Assembly: GCA_023437715.1 (NCBI GenBank)
Contig: JAEZFK010000053.1
Coordinates: 1 to 64,000, forward strand
From: Bacillota bacterium
Lineage (GTDB): Bacteria; Bacillota; Clostridia; Lachnospirales; Lachnospiraceae
DNA: 64,000 nucleotides
Reading direction: 5' to 3'
Each line of letters starts with the position of its first letter. The first letter of the stretch is position 1. Positions 54,786 through 63,029 of this stretch are shown in pieces. Made by a program: the position numbers and the translations under genes. A model generated the notes under the pieces. That model made no database searches. It was not told the origin of the DNA and saw only the letters and a list, made by a program, of their open reading frames with translations.

Positions 54786-57101
54786 ATGAACGGAAGCATG
54801 AAATTAAAAAAGAACTGGTTTTATAATTTTTGTATTGCATTATCCGTCATGGGAATGGCTTATATCCTCATATCCGGGGTCTCCAATGTGGGAGCGGGTC
54901 AGGAATATCCTTATGCAATGAAGGGAATGCTTTTTCTCATTTTTCTCCTGATCTGGGCCGGAGTGCACTTTCTTGCACTTCTTTCCGCCAGACTGGGCAT
55001 AGCCGGGAAAATGGCGGAGAAGAAAAGGCTTTCTGCCGGGCTGGAGGCATTCTATGTCATACTGATTTTGTCTGCTGCATTTGTCTTAAGATACGCAGTG
55101 GTCTTAAAGCTTCCCATGCAGCCGGAGTCCGATTATAAAACCTATTATGAAATTGCCCAAATGTTGAAAAACGGCACCCTGCAGGAAAAGGGAGAGGGAT
55201 ATTGCAACTACATTGCAATGTTTCCCCATGTCATAGGCTACAGCTATGTTTTGAAAAATATATTTGTTCTGTTCGGTACCAGCGTATTTAACGGCCAGTT
55301 CGCCAACATTCTGTTTTCCCTGGGCACGGTTTTTCTCATCTACCGGATTGCCAGGAAGCTGGGAGGCAAGCTGGCGGGAGTGATCGCATTGACGGCGGCC
55401 GCTTTCTGGCCCTCCCAGATCCTTTACATCAATATGCTGGCCGCTGAGTATGTGTTTACATTCTTTCTCTACCTGTGTATTTTACTGTTTCTCCATCTGG
55501 CCATGGATTACGATGGCACGACGAAGCATGGGGTAAGGGGAATCTTTCTTCACATACTCCTTGGCTTTCTCATTGCCGTTACGGCCGCCGTCCGGCCCAT
55601 GGCCCTGATTCTTTTGGTTGCCATCATCCTCTGCCTTCTTCCGCAGAAGATGAAGCTGCCAAACATTCCCAGAAACAGCATATCCATCTGGGTCCGTTTC
55701 CTGGAAAAGGGGTGGCTGAGAGGCGTATTGATCCTGGTTTCCTATATGTTCCTTTCTGGAATTATCACCACAAATATAGAACTTGCCATTAACAAATCCG
55801 TACCGTCCTCCGGCGAGTCCTTTGGGTACAATTTACTGGTGGGCTTAAATTCAAACTCCAAGGGCGGCTGGAACGAAGAGGATTCCAGGTTTCTGTATGA
55901 TAATCTGGAAAGTACCGGTTCTGCCATAGAGGCTCAGATTGCCTGCCGCGATCTGGCTTTTAAGCGCTTAAATACCGATCCAAAAGCCATTTTTAACCTG
56001 TTCATGAACAAATACGAATTGCTTTGGGACAATGATGATTATGGCGCCACCTGGAACCAGGTTTTTTTGCAGGAACAGAATCAGCTGACTCCGGAACGGC
56101 TGAATTTCCTTTCCCAGGCGCAATGGGCGAATCACATCATTTATATGGTATTTATCCTGTTTTCCCTTATGGCGCTGATTTATATGCTGCCAAGGAAGGC
56201 TTCCTATCTCTATGTGCTGATCCTGGTCTATTTAGGAACCGTGGCAATGCACCTGCTTGTGGAAAGCCAGAACCGGTATCATTTTCATGTTCTGCCCGCC
56301 ATTATGATTGCGGCTTCCGTGGGAGTCAGCTATATTTTTGAAAGCGCCAGACAGTTTGTCAAAGCCTCCGATATCCAAAGGCAGGAGAAAGAAAAGCTGT
56401 TAAGCAGGGAAGAAGCGGTGATGAAGCAGTTCGAAGAGGAAGAACACCTGGCTATTGAAAACCGCTATAAGAATATGACCAATGCCTTTGATATGCAGTC
56501 CGCGATCAGCAGCGGAAATGTAATTGTGACGGTATCTGAAAAATATCTGGAAGATTGTGACGGGGACGTTCATGAGAAGAAGATAGAAAAAGAAGAAAAC
56601 CCTCTGCCAAAACAGAGCTATGAAAGCATAAGCGAAGCGGCGGCAACCCTGGAGGGGGATGGAGATAGGGAAAAGGCGGAAAATGGTAATGAAGAAGAAA
56701 TAGACAATCCTGATATGCTGGCCCAGGAAAGGGAAGAAGCGGAGGTAGAGGTAGCGGTAGCGGCTGTGATTGAAAGCATGCCGGGGAAAGGATTGGAAGA
56801 AACCGGAAAAGAAAATGTACCCGGTGGTATGTCGGGGCAGAAAACAGGAGAAGCTAAGGAAGAAACGGTAATTAATCCCATGGAATTTCCGCAGACCGCT
56901 CCTGCCTTGAGATGCAGCATTAAGGGGAAAGAAACCAGGTCCCATCAAAAAAGCCGCACTTACAAAAACAGAAATCTCCGGGGCGGCAGCAAACCCTCAA
57001 AGAGAAAGGTAAGAAGAGTATTCCCCAGCCTGTTTGGCAAAAAAGGTAGTGCAAATACCATTATTAAAGTACGTTCTGATAAGAAAAGCAGAAAAAAATA
57101 A
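54786..57101 (+). CDS. GT-C family membrane glycosyltransferase with long charged tail
   Basis: About 771 residues (ATG 54798 would be 4 shorter). The first 530 residues hold about 12 membrane helices with the GT39-like first loop LPMQPESDYKTYYEIAQ, containing acidic residues for catalysis, and VTAAVRPMALILL. Enzymes of this type use polyprenyl-linked sugars on the outer membrane face. The last 240 residues are cytoplasmic, Glu-rich and then Lys/Arg-rich, with no known domain. It lies 177 bases after the BcsB-like gene. Confidence 0.85.
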   Translation: MNGSMKLKKNWFYNFCIALSVMGMAYILISGVSNVGAGQEYPYAMKGMLFLIFLLIWAGVHFLALLSARLGIAGKMAEKKRLSAGLEAFYVILILSAAFVLRYAVVLKLPMQPESDYKTYYEIAQMLKNGTLQEKGEGYCNYIAMFPHVIGYSYVLKNIFVLFGTSVFNGQFANILFSLGTVFLIYRIARKLGGKLAGVIALTAAAFWPSQILYINMLAAEYVFTFFLYLCILLFLHLAMDYDGTTKHGVRGIFLHILLGFLIAVTAAVRPMALILLVAIILCLLPQKMKLPNIPRNSISIWVRFLEKGWLRGVLILVSYMFLSGIITTNIELAINKSVPSSGESFGYNLLVGLNSNSKGGWNEEDSRFLYDNLESTGSAIEAQIACRDLAFKRLNTDPKAIFNLFMNKYELLWDNDDYGATWNQVFLQEQNQLTPERLNFLSQAQWANHIIYMVFILFSLMALIYMLPRKASYLYVLILVYLGTVAMHLLVESQNRYHFHVLPAIMIAASVGVSYIFESARQFVKASDIQRQEKEKLLSREEAVMKQFEEEEHLAIENRYKNMTNAFDMQSAISSGNVIVTVSEKYLEDCDGDVHEKKIEKEENPLPKQSYESISEAAATLEGDGDREKAENGNEEEIDNPDMLAQEREEAEVEVAVAAVIESMPGKGLEETGKENVPGGMSGQKTGEAKEETVINPMEFPQTAPALRCSIKGKETRSHQKSRTYKNRNLRGGSKPSKRKVRRVFPSLFGKKGSANTIIKVRSDKKSRKK

Positions 57102-57123
57102 TATTCGGAGAAAATAAATTAAG

Positions 57124-58740
57124 ATGAAACCAGTTCTGCCATTGACGAAAATAGAAAAGGTATTAATTGCAATCCTGTGCGTATTGGGGGCATTCGTTGC
57201 AGCAGGAATTATTCTGCTGGTTCTTTATTCCCGTTCGGAAAAGGAACTATTGAATCAGAGCAGCAAAAATGCCGCCCAATGGGAGCCGTCCGCCCTGGAT
57301 GATATAACAGGCATTCTCCCGGATTTCTGCAATTTGAATGAAAAAATACCGGATATTTCTTTTCTGGACGGGAATGGGAAAAAGGTGTCTGTCCGCTCTT
57401 TGGAGGGCAAGGCGACAATTCTTACCTTTTGGGCAAGCTGGTGCCCGGATTGCCGGCAGGAACTGGCCATGGCCAACAAGTTTCTTGACATCACAAAAAA
57501 GTATGGAGATATCAATTATATTCTGGTAAATAAACTGGACAATGAGAAAGAGACAAAGGAAAAAGCCCGGCAGTATCTATCCGGGGAAAACATCCTTTTG
57601 GGGACTTATTATGACGATGGCCTGTCCGCTTATAAAAAGCTGGGTCTGCACAATATTCCTACCACCCTGTTTCTGGATGAACAGGGCATTATAAGAGCCT
57701 GGTGTCCCGGACCGATAACGGAGAATTCCGTATTTGAGGGATATTTAAAAAATGCGGTGGAAGGAAGCGGAAAGGTGACCTGCGGTTTTGTTACCGGAAA
57801 TATGATGGATGATGAAGGCGGAATTCACACGGTTTATGACGCTTCCAGGGACAAGACTCAGGCCAGCGATGTCTTAAGCGAATCCCAGGGGGCTATGCTG
57901 GAATATGCGGCTTTAAGAAGTGACCGGGAATTGTTTGATAAAGTCCTCAATTATATTACAGGCACAATGCAGACCAAAGGCTTAACAGCATGGAAGGTCA
58001 CCGGAAACCGGCCCGCCAGTGCCAACGCCCTTTTGGATGATTTCCGGATCGTCGGCTCTTTAATGACTGCGGACCATTTGTGGGGAGGGTACGATGAAGC
58101 CATCCGCAATTATACTGCCGCTTTAGAAAAATATGGGGTGAAAGATGGCCAGTACGTGGATTTTTACGACAGTAAATCCAGACAGTATGCAAAACGCTTT
58201 ACCCTGTGCTATGGAGATTTGCAGGTCATGTCCTCTTTGGCTGAAGAGGATGAAAAGCTGGAAAAACCCTATGAAAATGCGAAAAAACTGGTTGTTGAAG
58301 GAAAGATCAGCAGGGATTTCCCCTTATATTACAGCTGGTACAACTATAAAACCGGCGTATATGAAAAGGATGACTTAAATACAGCCGAAGCCATGGTCAC
58401 TCTTCTTCATCTGGCGGAAGCCGGACTGCTTGAGGATGACACAGTCCAGTGGCTGAAAAGCCAGATGGACGGGGAAGGAATCAAAGCCCGGTATACCGTG
58501 AGCGGAGAGGTGGTGGATGGCTACAATTATGATTCAACCGCCGTTTACGCCCTTGTGGCCATGATTGCCGAAAAAACGGGGGATAAGGATTTGCAGGGAA
58601 AAGCTCTTAAGAAGATGGAAAAAATGCGGATCGTAAATACCTCTTATCCCTATAATGGTGCTTTTGGCATGAAAGACGGGAGCGGCATCACCTCCTTTGA
58701 CCAGATCATGGCAATGCTGGCCTATGAATACACGGACTGA
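57124..58740 (+). CDS. Membrane-anchored thioredoxin-like / GH8-like fusion
   Basis: A 538-residue protein: one N-terminal helix (about 13-36), a TlpA-like thioredoxin domain (about 72-212) with WASWCPDC (Cys107, Cys110), then an all-alpha domain (about 225-538) that looks like glycoside hydrolase family 8. The expected GH8 catalytic acid could be Glu253 in SESQG and the Asp305/306 pair in LLDDFRI. GH8 enzymes such as BcsZ trim the nascent polymer in synthase loci. A redox domain on the same chain is unusual. GH8 assignment is by motif and context and is not certain. Confidence 0.8.
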   Translation: MKPVLPLTKIEKVLIAILCVLGAFVAAGIILLVLYSRSEKELLNQSSKNAAQWEPSALDDITGILPDFCNLNEKIPDISFLDGNGKKVSVRSLEGKATILTFWASWCPDCRQELAMANKFLDITKKYGDINYILVNKLDNEKETKEKARQYLSGENILLGTYYDDGLSAYKKLGLHNIPTTLFLDEQGIIRAWCPGPITENSVFEGYLKNAVEGSGKVTCGFVTGNMMDDEGGIHTVYDASRDKTQASDVLSESQGAMLEYAALRSDRELFDKVLNYITGTMQTKGLTAWKVTGNRPASANALLDDFRIVGSLMTADHLWGGYDEAIRNYTAALEKYGVKDGQYVDFYDSKSRQYAKRFTLCYGDLQVMSSLAEEDEKLEKPYENAKKLVVEGKISRDFPLYYSWYNYKTGVYEKDDLNTAEAMVTLLHLAEAGLLEDDTVQWLKSQMDGEGIKARYTVSGEVVDGYNYDSTAVYALVAMIAEKTGDKDLQGKALKKMEKMRIVNTSYPYNGAFGMKDGSGITSFDQIMAMLAYEYTD

Positions 58741-58777
58741 CGGAATCCTGCAATAGAAAAGAATGAGGCGTTGCGGT

Positions 58778-59869
58778 ATGAAAAATATCATGCTTGTGTT
58801 TGGCACCCGGCCGGAGGCCATAAAAATGTGTCCTCTTGTAAATGAATTGAAAAAAAGGGAAAGTGCCCATGTAAAAGTCTGTGTCACCGGACAGCACCGG
58901 ACAATGCTGGATCAGGTGCTGGAGGTGTTTAAGGTCACGCCGGATTATGACCTTTCCATCATGAAAGAAAAACAGACCCTGTTTGAGATAACAACCGGCA
59001 TATTAAATAAAATCAGGGCTGTCCTGGAAATGGAACAGCCGGATGTGGTGCTGGTTCACGGGGATACCACCACGACCTTTGCGGCGGCACTGGCCTGCTT
59101 TTATTTAAAAATCCCCGTAGGCCATGTGGAGGCCGGTCTGCGGACTTATCATCTGTATTCCCCCTATCCGGAGGAATTTAACAGGCAGGCTGTGGGCATC
59201 GTAGCCGGATATCATTTTGCGCCTACAAAGCAGGCAAAGGAAAATCTCGTAAAAGAGGGGAAAGACCCATCAACTATATATGTTACAGGTAATACAGCCA
59301 TTGATGCGCTGAAAACTACCGTAAGGAGCGATTACAGCCATGAACACCTGGAATGGGCCTCGGACAGCCGGATGATTTTGCTGACGGCCCATAGAAGAGA
59401 GAATCAGGGCAAACCCATGGAGCAGATGTTTCGCGCCGTCAAAAGGATTATAGAAGAAAATCCGGACATTAAGGTGATCTATCCCATCCATTTAAATCCT
59501 TTGGTACGGGAAACGGCATTTTCCATTTTTAAGGATGAGGAGAGGATTCGCCTTATAGAGCCTTTGGATGTACTGGATTTTCATAATTTTCTTTCCAGAG
59601 CCTATCTGGTTCTGACAGACAGCGGCGGGATTCAGGAGGAGGCCCCCAGCCTTGGAAAGCCGGTACTGGTCATGCGGGATACGACAGAACGGCCGGAGGG
59701 GATTGCGGCAGGTACTCTTTGGCTGGTGGGGACGGAAGAGGAGAATATCTATTGTTCTATTAAGACACTGCTAAATGATAGAAGTGCTTATGATAAGATG
59801 AGCAAGGCCAGTAATCCTTATGGGGATGGATTTGCGAGTGTGAGGATTGCGGATATTTTGCTGGCGTAG
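58778..59869 (+). CDS. wecB: UDP-N-acetylglucosamine 2-epimerase (non-hydrolysing)
   Basis: A 363-residue enzyme converting UDP-GlcNAc to UDP-ManNAc. ATG 58778 follows GAGGCG; the ATG at 58763 is less well placed. Family motifs are clear: FGTRPEAIKMCPLV, VHGDTTTTFAAALA, VGHVEAGLRT, DSGGIQEEAPSLGKPVLVMR and TTERPE. It supplies an amino-sugar donor, in keeping with the neighbouring polymer genes. It is the last gene before a 980-base non-coding stretch. Confidence 0.94.
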   Translation: MKNIMLVFGTRPEAIKMCPLVNELKKRESAHVKVCVTGQHRTMLDQVLEVFKVTPDYDLSIMKEKQTLFEITTGILNKIRAVLEMEQPDVVLVHGDTTTTFAAALACFYLKIPVGHVEAGLRTYHLYSPYPEEFNRQAVGIVAGYHFAPTKQAKENLVKEGKDPSTIYVTGNTAIDALKTTVRSDYSHEHLEWASDSRMILLTAHRRENQGKPMEQMFRAVKRIIEENPDIKVIYPIHLNPLVRETAFSIFKDEERIRLIEPLDVLDFHNFLSRAYLVLTDSGGIQEEAPSLGKPVLVMRDTTERPEGIAAGTLWLVGTEEENIYCSIKTLLNDRSAYDKMSKASNPYGDGFASVRIADILLA

Positions 59870-60067
59870 CTGAGGATGAAAGGGATGTAAAGTTATTTTT
59901 CTCTGTTTTATTTTTCAATTAAAGTTTTTGAAGATTTTCTAAAACATGCAGAAAGTTTCTTCGATATTATTTGCAAAGGGGCGCTTTAGCTGGTGTTGCA
60001 AATCAATTTAGGTAATTTTCTAAATAAATTTAGCTGAAATTAGTATTGGTTTACAGTATTTGGGAGA
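59870..60067 (+). other. AT-rich non-coding gap before the crRNA-like element
   Basis: No gene or clear terminator was seen. It is T-rich on the plus strand, as CRISPR leaders often are. Confidence 0.5.
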
Positions 60068-60095
60068 TTACTTTTGTTTTCTTATATGCTATAAT
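60068..60095 (+). promoter_or_regulatory. Extended -10 promoter of the crRNA-like RNA
   Basis: TATAAT at 60090-60095 preceded by TGC, with a weak TTACTT at 60068-60073. The start would be near 60102, exactly at the first bases of the degenerate repeat. Confidence 0.7.
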
Positions 60096-60100
60096 AAAAT

Positions 60101-60127
60101 GTCATCGTTCTAGATGTGGATTGAAAT
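60101..60127 (+). CRISPR. Single degenerate type I-C CRISPR repeat
   Basis: Type I-C repeats start with GTC and end with GTGGATTGAAAT around a stem-loop. Here the 27-base unit starts GTC, ends GTGGATTGAAAT, and has a shortened stem CATC (60103-60106) with GATG (60113-60116) around GTTCTA. It is 5 bases shorter than a standard 32-base repeat. No second repeat was seen nearby, so this is not a normal array. Confidence 0.75.
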
Positions 60128-60184
60128 TAGTTTGATATTGTTAAAAGCTGCCTGATTATCATTAACTTGATAAGGCAGCTTTTA
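60102..60184 (+). ncRNA. Stand-alone crRNA-like RNA (CreR/CreA-type candidate)
   Basis: Promoter, degenerate I-C repeat, spacer-like sequence beginning TAGTTTGATATTGTTAAA at 60128, and an intrinsic terminator form a unit of about 83 bases. Cas5c could cut the repeat to leave the normal 5' handle. The first 18 spacer bases match 15/18 the site 60563-60580 on the minus strand, where a TTC PAM (GAA at 60581-60583 on plus) lies correctly. Mismatches fall at positions 6, 7 and 13; position 6 is a flipped base that is not read. The match stops after position 18, which would permit Cascade binding without target destruction. Transcription and function are inferred. Confidence 0.7.
60143..60184 (+). 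terminator. Terminator of the crRNA-like RNA
   Basis: AAAGCTGCC pairs with GGCAGCTTT, with an inner TTATCA/TGATAA stem around TTAACT. TTTTA closes it. It stands where a second repeat would be expected. Confidence 0.85.
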
Positions 60185-60185
60185 T

Positions 60186-60530
60186 GCGATTACTTCTCTA
60201 AAATAATTAACCTATTTATTACTTCAATTTTTTCATAACTATTTCTGTCTAAAATTCATTCCCTATTATTAAAAACTTTTTCTACATTTATTTAGAAGGC
60301 TGCTTTTTTTGAATGAAGTCTTATTCGTATTGTGTAGTTTTTAGGATTATTCAGTTATTTTGTGTTTTTATAAAGAAAGAGTTTATAAAGGATATTTCTT
60401 TTTTGTTTTTGGTATTACATCAAAAAACAGGAAGATTCTACGTGGAATGAGGAATCTTCAAAAGGATATATAATTAAAAGTGGAATTTTGATGATGTGGA
60501 TAAAATTAAGGAAATTTAATGCAAAATCTA
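60186..60530 (+). other. AT-rich non-coding gap
   Basis: About 345 bases, mostly A and T, between the crRNA-like unit and the target promoter. No open frame with a ribosome binding site, no tRNA and no further repeat were found. Confidence 0.55.
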
Positions 60531-60559
60531 TTGACATTAACCTAAATAAGGAGTATCTT
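60531..60559 (+). promoter_or_regulatory. Strong promoter upstream of cas3, predicted target of the crRNA-like RNA
   Basis: TTGACA at 60531-60536, 17 bases, TATCTT at 60554-60559. A start is expected near 60566. It would produce either a 285-base leader for cas3 or a short separate RNA. Confidence 0.7.
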
Positions 60560-60562
60560 AAC

Positions 60563-60583
60563 TTTAAGAATATATAACTAGAA
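60563..60583 (-). promoter_or_regulatory. Predicted Cascade binding site with TTC PAM
   Basis: Read on the minus strand: TTC, then TAGTTATATATTCTTAAA. It equals the spacer of the crRNA-like RNA in 15 of 18 positions. A full Cascade footprint of about 34 bases would reach back across the -10 element at 60554-60559 and block the promoter. Confidence 0.65.
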
Positions 60584-60624
60584 AAATATTATGATTATGG
60601 AGAAGTAAAAAGTTTGAAGAGAAT

Positions 60625-60693
60625 ATGCGGAGCAGGTTAGTACATATGTCAATTTCATTAAGTTCTGTTAAGAACGGAAAGGTAACAGAATGA
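60625..60693 (+). CDS. Possible 22-codon leader peptide or CreT-like ORF
   Basis: ATG CGG AGC AGG opens a 22-codon frame ending at TGA 60691-60693, downstream of the promoter at 60531. A weak GAAGAG precedes it. A hairpin (GTTCT/AGAAC, 60662-60675) is inside, and a weak stem with TTATTT lies at about 60714-60746. It could be a CreT-type toxin or a leader peptide, or chance; support is thin. Confidence 0.25.
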   Translation: MRSRLVHMSISLSSVKNGKVTE

Positions 60694-60799
60694 GGTTTTA
60701 TTTGTTTAGGCACGCATGCATATATAAGGGTATGCTTATTTGTATAGGAGAGGTTTGCAATAAAACGCCAAAAAACAGTGAAATGATGGACAAATAATA

Positions 60800-60828
60800 T
60801 TGATTTTGCACAAAATATGTTATTATAA
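60800..60828 (+). promoter_or_regulatory. Second promoter close to cas3
   Basis: TTGATT at 60800-60805 and TTATAA at 60823-60828, spaced 17 (TATTAT at 60821 is an alternative -10). AAAGGAGG follows at 60835-60842, so a short-leader cas transcript is possible. Confidence 0.5.
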
Positions 60829-60851
60829 AAGACAAAGGAGGAAATAAAAAT

Positions 60852-62990
60852 ATGTATCTGGCACATATTAGTGAAGACAGGACCCGGGAACAGTTCTTAT
60901 TGGAACATCTAAAAGGCACAGCCCAGCTTGCAGGCGATTTTTCAGCTGAATTTCATTGTAAAGAATGGGGATATGGCTGCGGAATGTTACACGATATCGG
61001 TAAATATTCCGAAAAGTTCCAAAAGCGTCTTTATGGGGGCTCCATCACTGACCACGCTACAGCTGGAGCAAAAGAGTTATATGATAGAAAAAACTTTATA
61101 GGCGCTTATTGTGTATCCGGCCATCATTCCGGACTTTTAGATGGCGGACAGTCCGCTAATGTGGGAGGAGAGGCCACTTTAAAAGGAAGGATGCAGAAAG
61201 CTCTTGAGGATTATCAGGCTTTCCAAACGGAAATTGAAATTCCAAGTTTTCCCCCAATTCCTTTAAGGCAGTTAGGTGAAGGCGGCTTCAGCCTGTCGTT
61301 TTTCATTCGGATGCTGTTTTCCTGTCTGGTTGATGCAGACTATTTGGATACAGAAGATTTTATGGCCGGAGGCGCTGTTTGCAGAGGTGGTTTTGATTCC
61401 ATAGAGACATTATTTGATCGTCTTTTTAATCATGTGAAACCGTGGCTTCAAAATAATGAAACGGATACGGTAAATGGAAGGCGCACAGCGATTCTTAAAG
61501 CCTGTCTGGAAATGGGAAAGAGGGAGAAAGGAATCTTTCAGCTGACCGTTCCTACCGGGGGAGGGAAAACCCTTTCATCTCTCGCTTTTGGACTTCGCCA
61601 TGCCAAAGAGCACCATCTAAGCAGGATTATTTATGTTGTCCCGTACACCGCTATCATTGAACAAAATGCTCAGGTATTTAAAGATATTTTAGGTGAAAAG
61701 AATGTTCTGGAAGACCATTGTAACGTCGTCTACGAAAATTCGTCTGAATTAAATATGATACAGTTAGCATCTGAAAACTGGGACTGCCCGGTTGTGGTAA
61801 CGACCAATGTTCAGTTTTTTGAATCATTATTTGCCAGCAAGACTTCAAAGTGCAGAAAGCTGCATAATATTGCTAACAGCGTAATTATTTTTGATGAAGC
61901 GCAAATGCTTCCTGTCAACTACTTAAAACCCTGTATCCAGGCTATCAGTGAACTGGTCTATAATTATGAAAGCACGGTTGTTCTTTGTACGGCAACCCAG
62001 CCATCTTTAAAACAGTTTTTCCCGGCCCAGATGAAGATTTCAGAAATATGTCCCGATGTAAAGGGGCAATATGAATTTTTCCGGCGTACAGTTTTGAAAA
62101 ATTCTGGAGAAATGTCGGAAAATCAGCTAGTCATGAAACTAAAGGAAAACCAACAGGTTCTCTGTATTTTAAACAGCAGGAAAAATGTCCGGCAGATATA
62201 TGATGCTTTAAAAGAAGAAAAAGGAGTTTACCACCTTTCCACTTTTATGTACCCTAAACACAGGAAAAGGATCTTGTGTATCATCAGGGAGCGCCTGAAA
62301 TCAGGACAGCCATGCAGGCTGATTGCTACCAGCCTGGTTGAAGCAGGGGTGGATTTTGACTTCCCTACCGTGTACCGGGGATTGGCGGGAGTTGATTCCA
62401 TGATCCAGGCAGCAGGAAGATGCAACAGGGAAGGGAAGCGTCTGCGGAATGACTGCGAGACAGTGATTTTTACTTTAGAAAAAGATGAGAGAGCTTACAT
62501 ACCCCAATCCCTGGAGCTTCCAATAAAGGTAGCAGAACAAATATCTGAAAAGTGGAAAGACATTTCTTCGCTGGAAGCTATAGAAGAATATTTTAAGCGG
62601 CTGTATAACTTTAGGGGAGAAAGTCTGGATGTCAAAGACATTATCGCACAGATGGAGGCAGGCAGAAAATCACAGCTTTATCCATTTGCAGAAGTAAGTA
62701 AACAATTTAAGCTCATTGAAAATGATACCAGAACCATTTTGATTGATAAGGAACCGGAAGCGAAAACCATTGTGGAGAGAATCCGGAGGGGCGAACATTC
62801 CCGTCAGTTGATGAGGGAGGCGAGCCAGTACTGCGTCAATATATACGATAATGATTTTGAAAAATTAAATGGGGCTGGAAGATTGGAGGCCATTGATATG
62901 GATCTTTACCTTTTGCGCAATCCGGAGCAGTATACGGAAGAAAAGGGATTGGAAATACAGGTGGAGAGAGGAGAGGCCGTAATATTTTAG
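60852..62990 (+). CDS. cas3: Cas3 helicase-nuclease, type I-C
   Basis: A 712-residue HD nuclease/helicase that degrades DNA marked by Cascade. The HD domain holds LHDIGK (His47, Asp48), DHATAGAKELY and SGHHSGLLD. The helicase has VPTGGGKTLSSLAFGLRHA, IIFDEAQMLP and CTATQPS, then LIATSLVEAGVDFDFP and QAAGRCNREGK in the second RecA lobe. Motifs and length are normal, so it seems active. ATG 60852 follows AAAGGAGG. The gene order cas3-cas5-cas8c defines subtype I-C. cas7, cas4, cas1, cas2 and the array must lie beyond the window. Confidence 0.96.
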   Translation: MYLAHISEDRTREQFLLEHLKGTAQLAGDFSAEFHCKEWGYGCGMLHDIGKYSEKFQKRLYGGSITDHATAGAKELYDRKNFIGAYCVSGHHSGLLDGGQSANVGGEATLKGRMQKALEDYQAFQTEIEIPSFPPIPLRQLGEGGFSLSFFIRMLFSCLVDADYLDTEDFMAGGAVCRGGFDSIETLFDRLFNHVKPWLQNNETDTVNGRRTAILKACLEMGKREKGIFQLTVPTGGGKTLSSLAFGLRHAKEHHLSRIIYVVPYTAIIEQNAQVFKDILGEKNVLEDHCNVVYENSSELNMIQLASENWDCPVVVTTNVQFFESLFASKTSKCRKLHNIANSVIIFDEAQMLPVNYLKPCIQAISELVYNYESTVVLCTATQPSLKQFFPAQMKISEICPDVKGQYEFFRRTVLKNSGEMSENQLVMKLKENQQVLCILNSRKNVRQIYDALKEEKGVYHLSTFMYPKHRKRILCIIRERLKSGQPCRLIATSLVEAGVDFDFPTVYRGLAGVDSMIQAAGRCNREGKRLRNDCETVIFTLEKDERAYIPQSLELPIKVAEQISEKWKDISSLEAIEEYFKRLYNFRGESLDVKDIIAQMEAGRKSQLYPFAEVSKQFKLIENDTRTILIDKEPEAKTIVERIRRGEHSRQLMREASQYCVNIYDNDFEKLNGAGRLEAIDMDLYLLRNPEQYTEEKGLEIQVERGEAVIF

Positions 62991-63029
62991 CGTAAATGAA
63001 ATTAGAGGATACAAGAGAGGAGGAAATCC

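Noticed and set aside
56400..56948. A 182-residue minus-strand frame within the GT-C gene tail
   Set aside because: It is the complement of a Glu/Lys-rich coding stretch, which yields Phe/Leu-rich shadow protein; no start signal was found.
60489..60510. A second partial repeat end, GTGGATAAAATT, near 60496
   Set aside because: Only the first part agrees with the I-C repeat end, there is no GTC start or stem before it, and no spacer-size distance to the first repeat.
60606..60620. AGTTTGA at 60611 as a target of the crRNA-like spacer
   Set aside because: Only seven bases agree and no TTC PAM adjoins; the site at 60563-60583 is far better.
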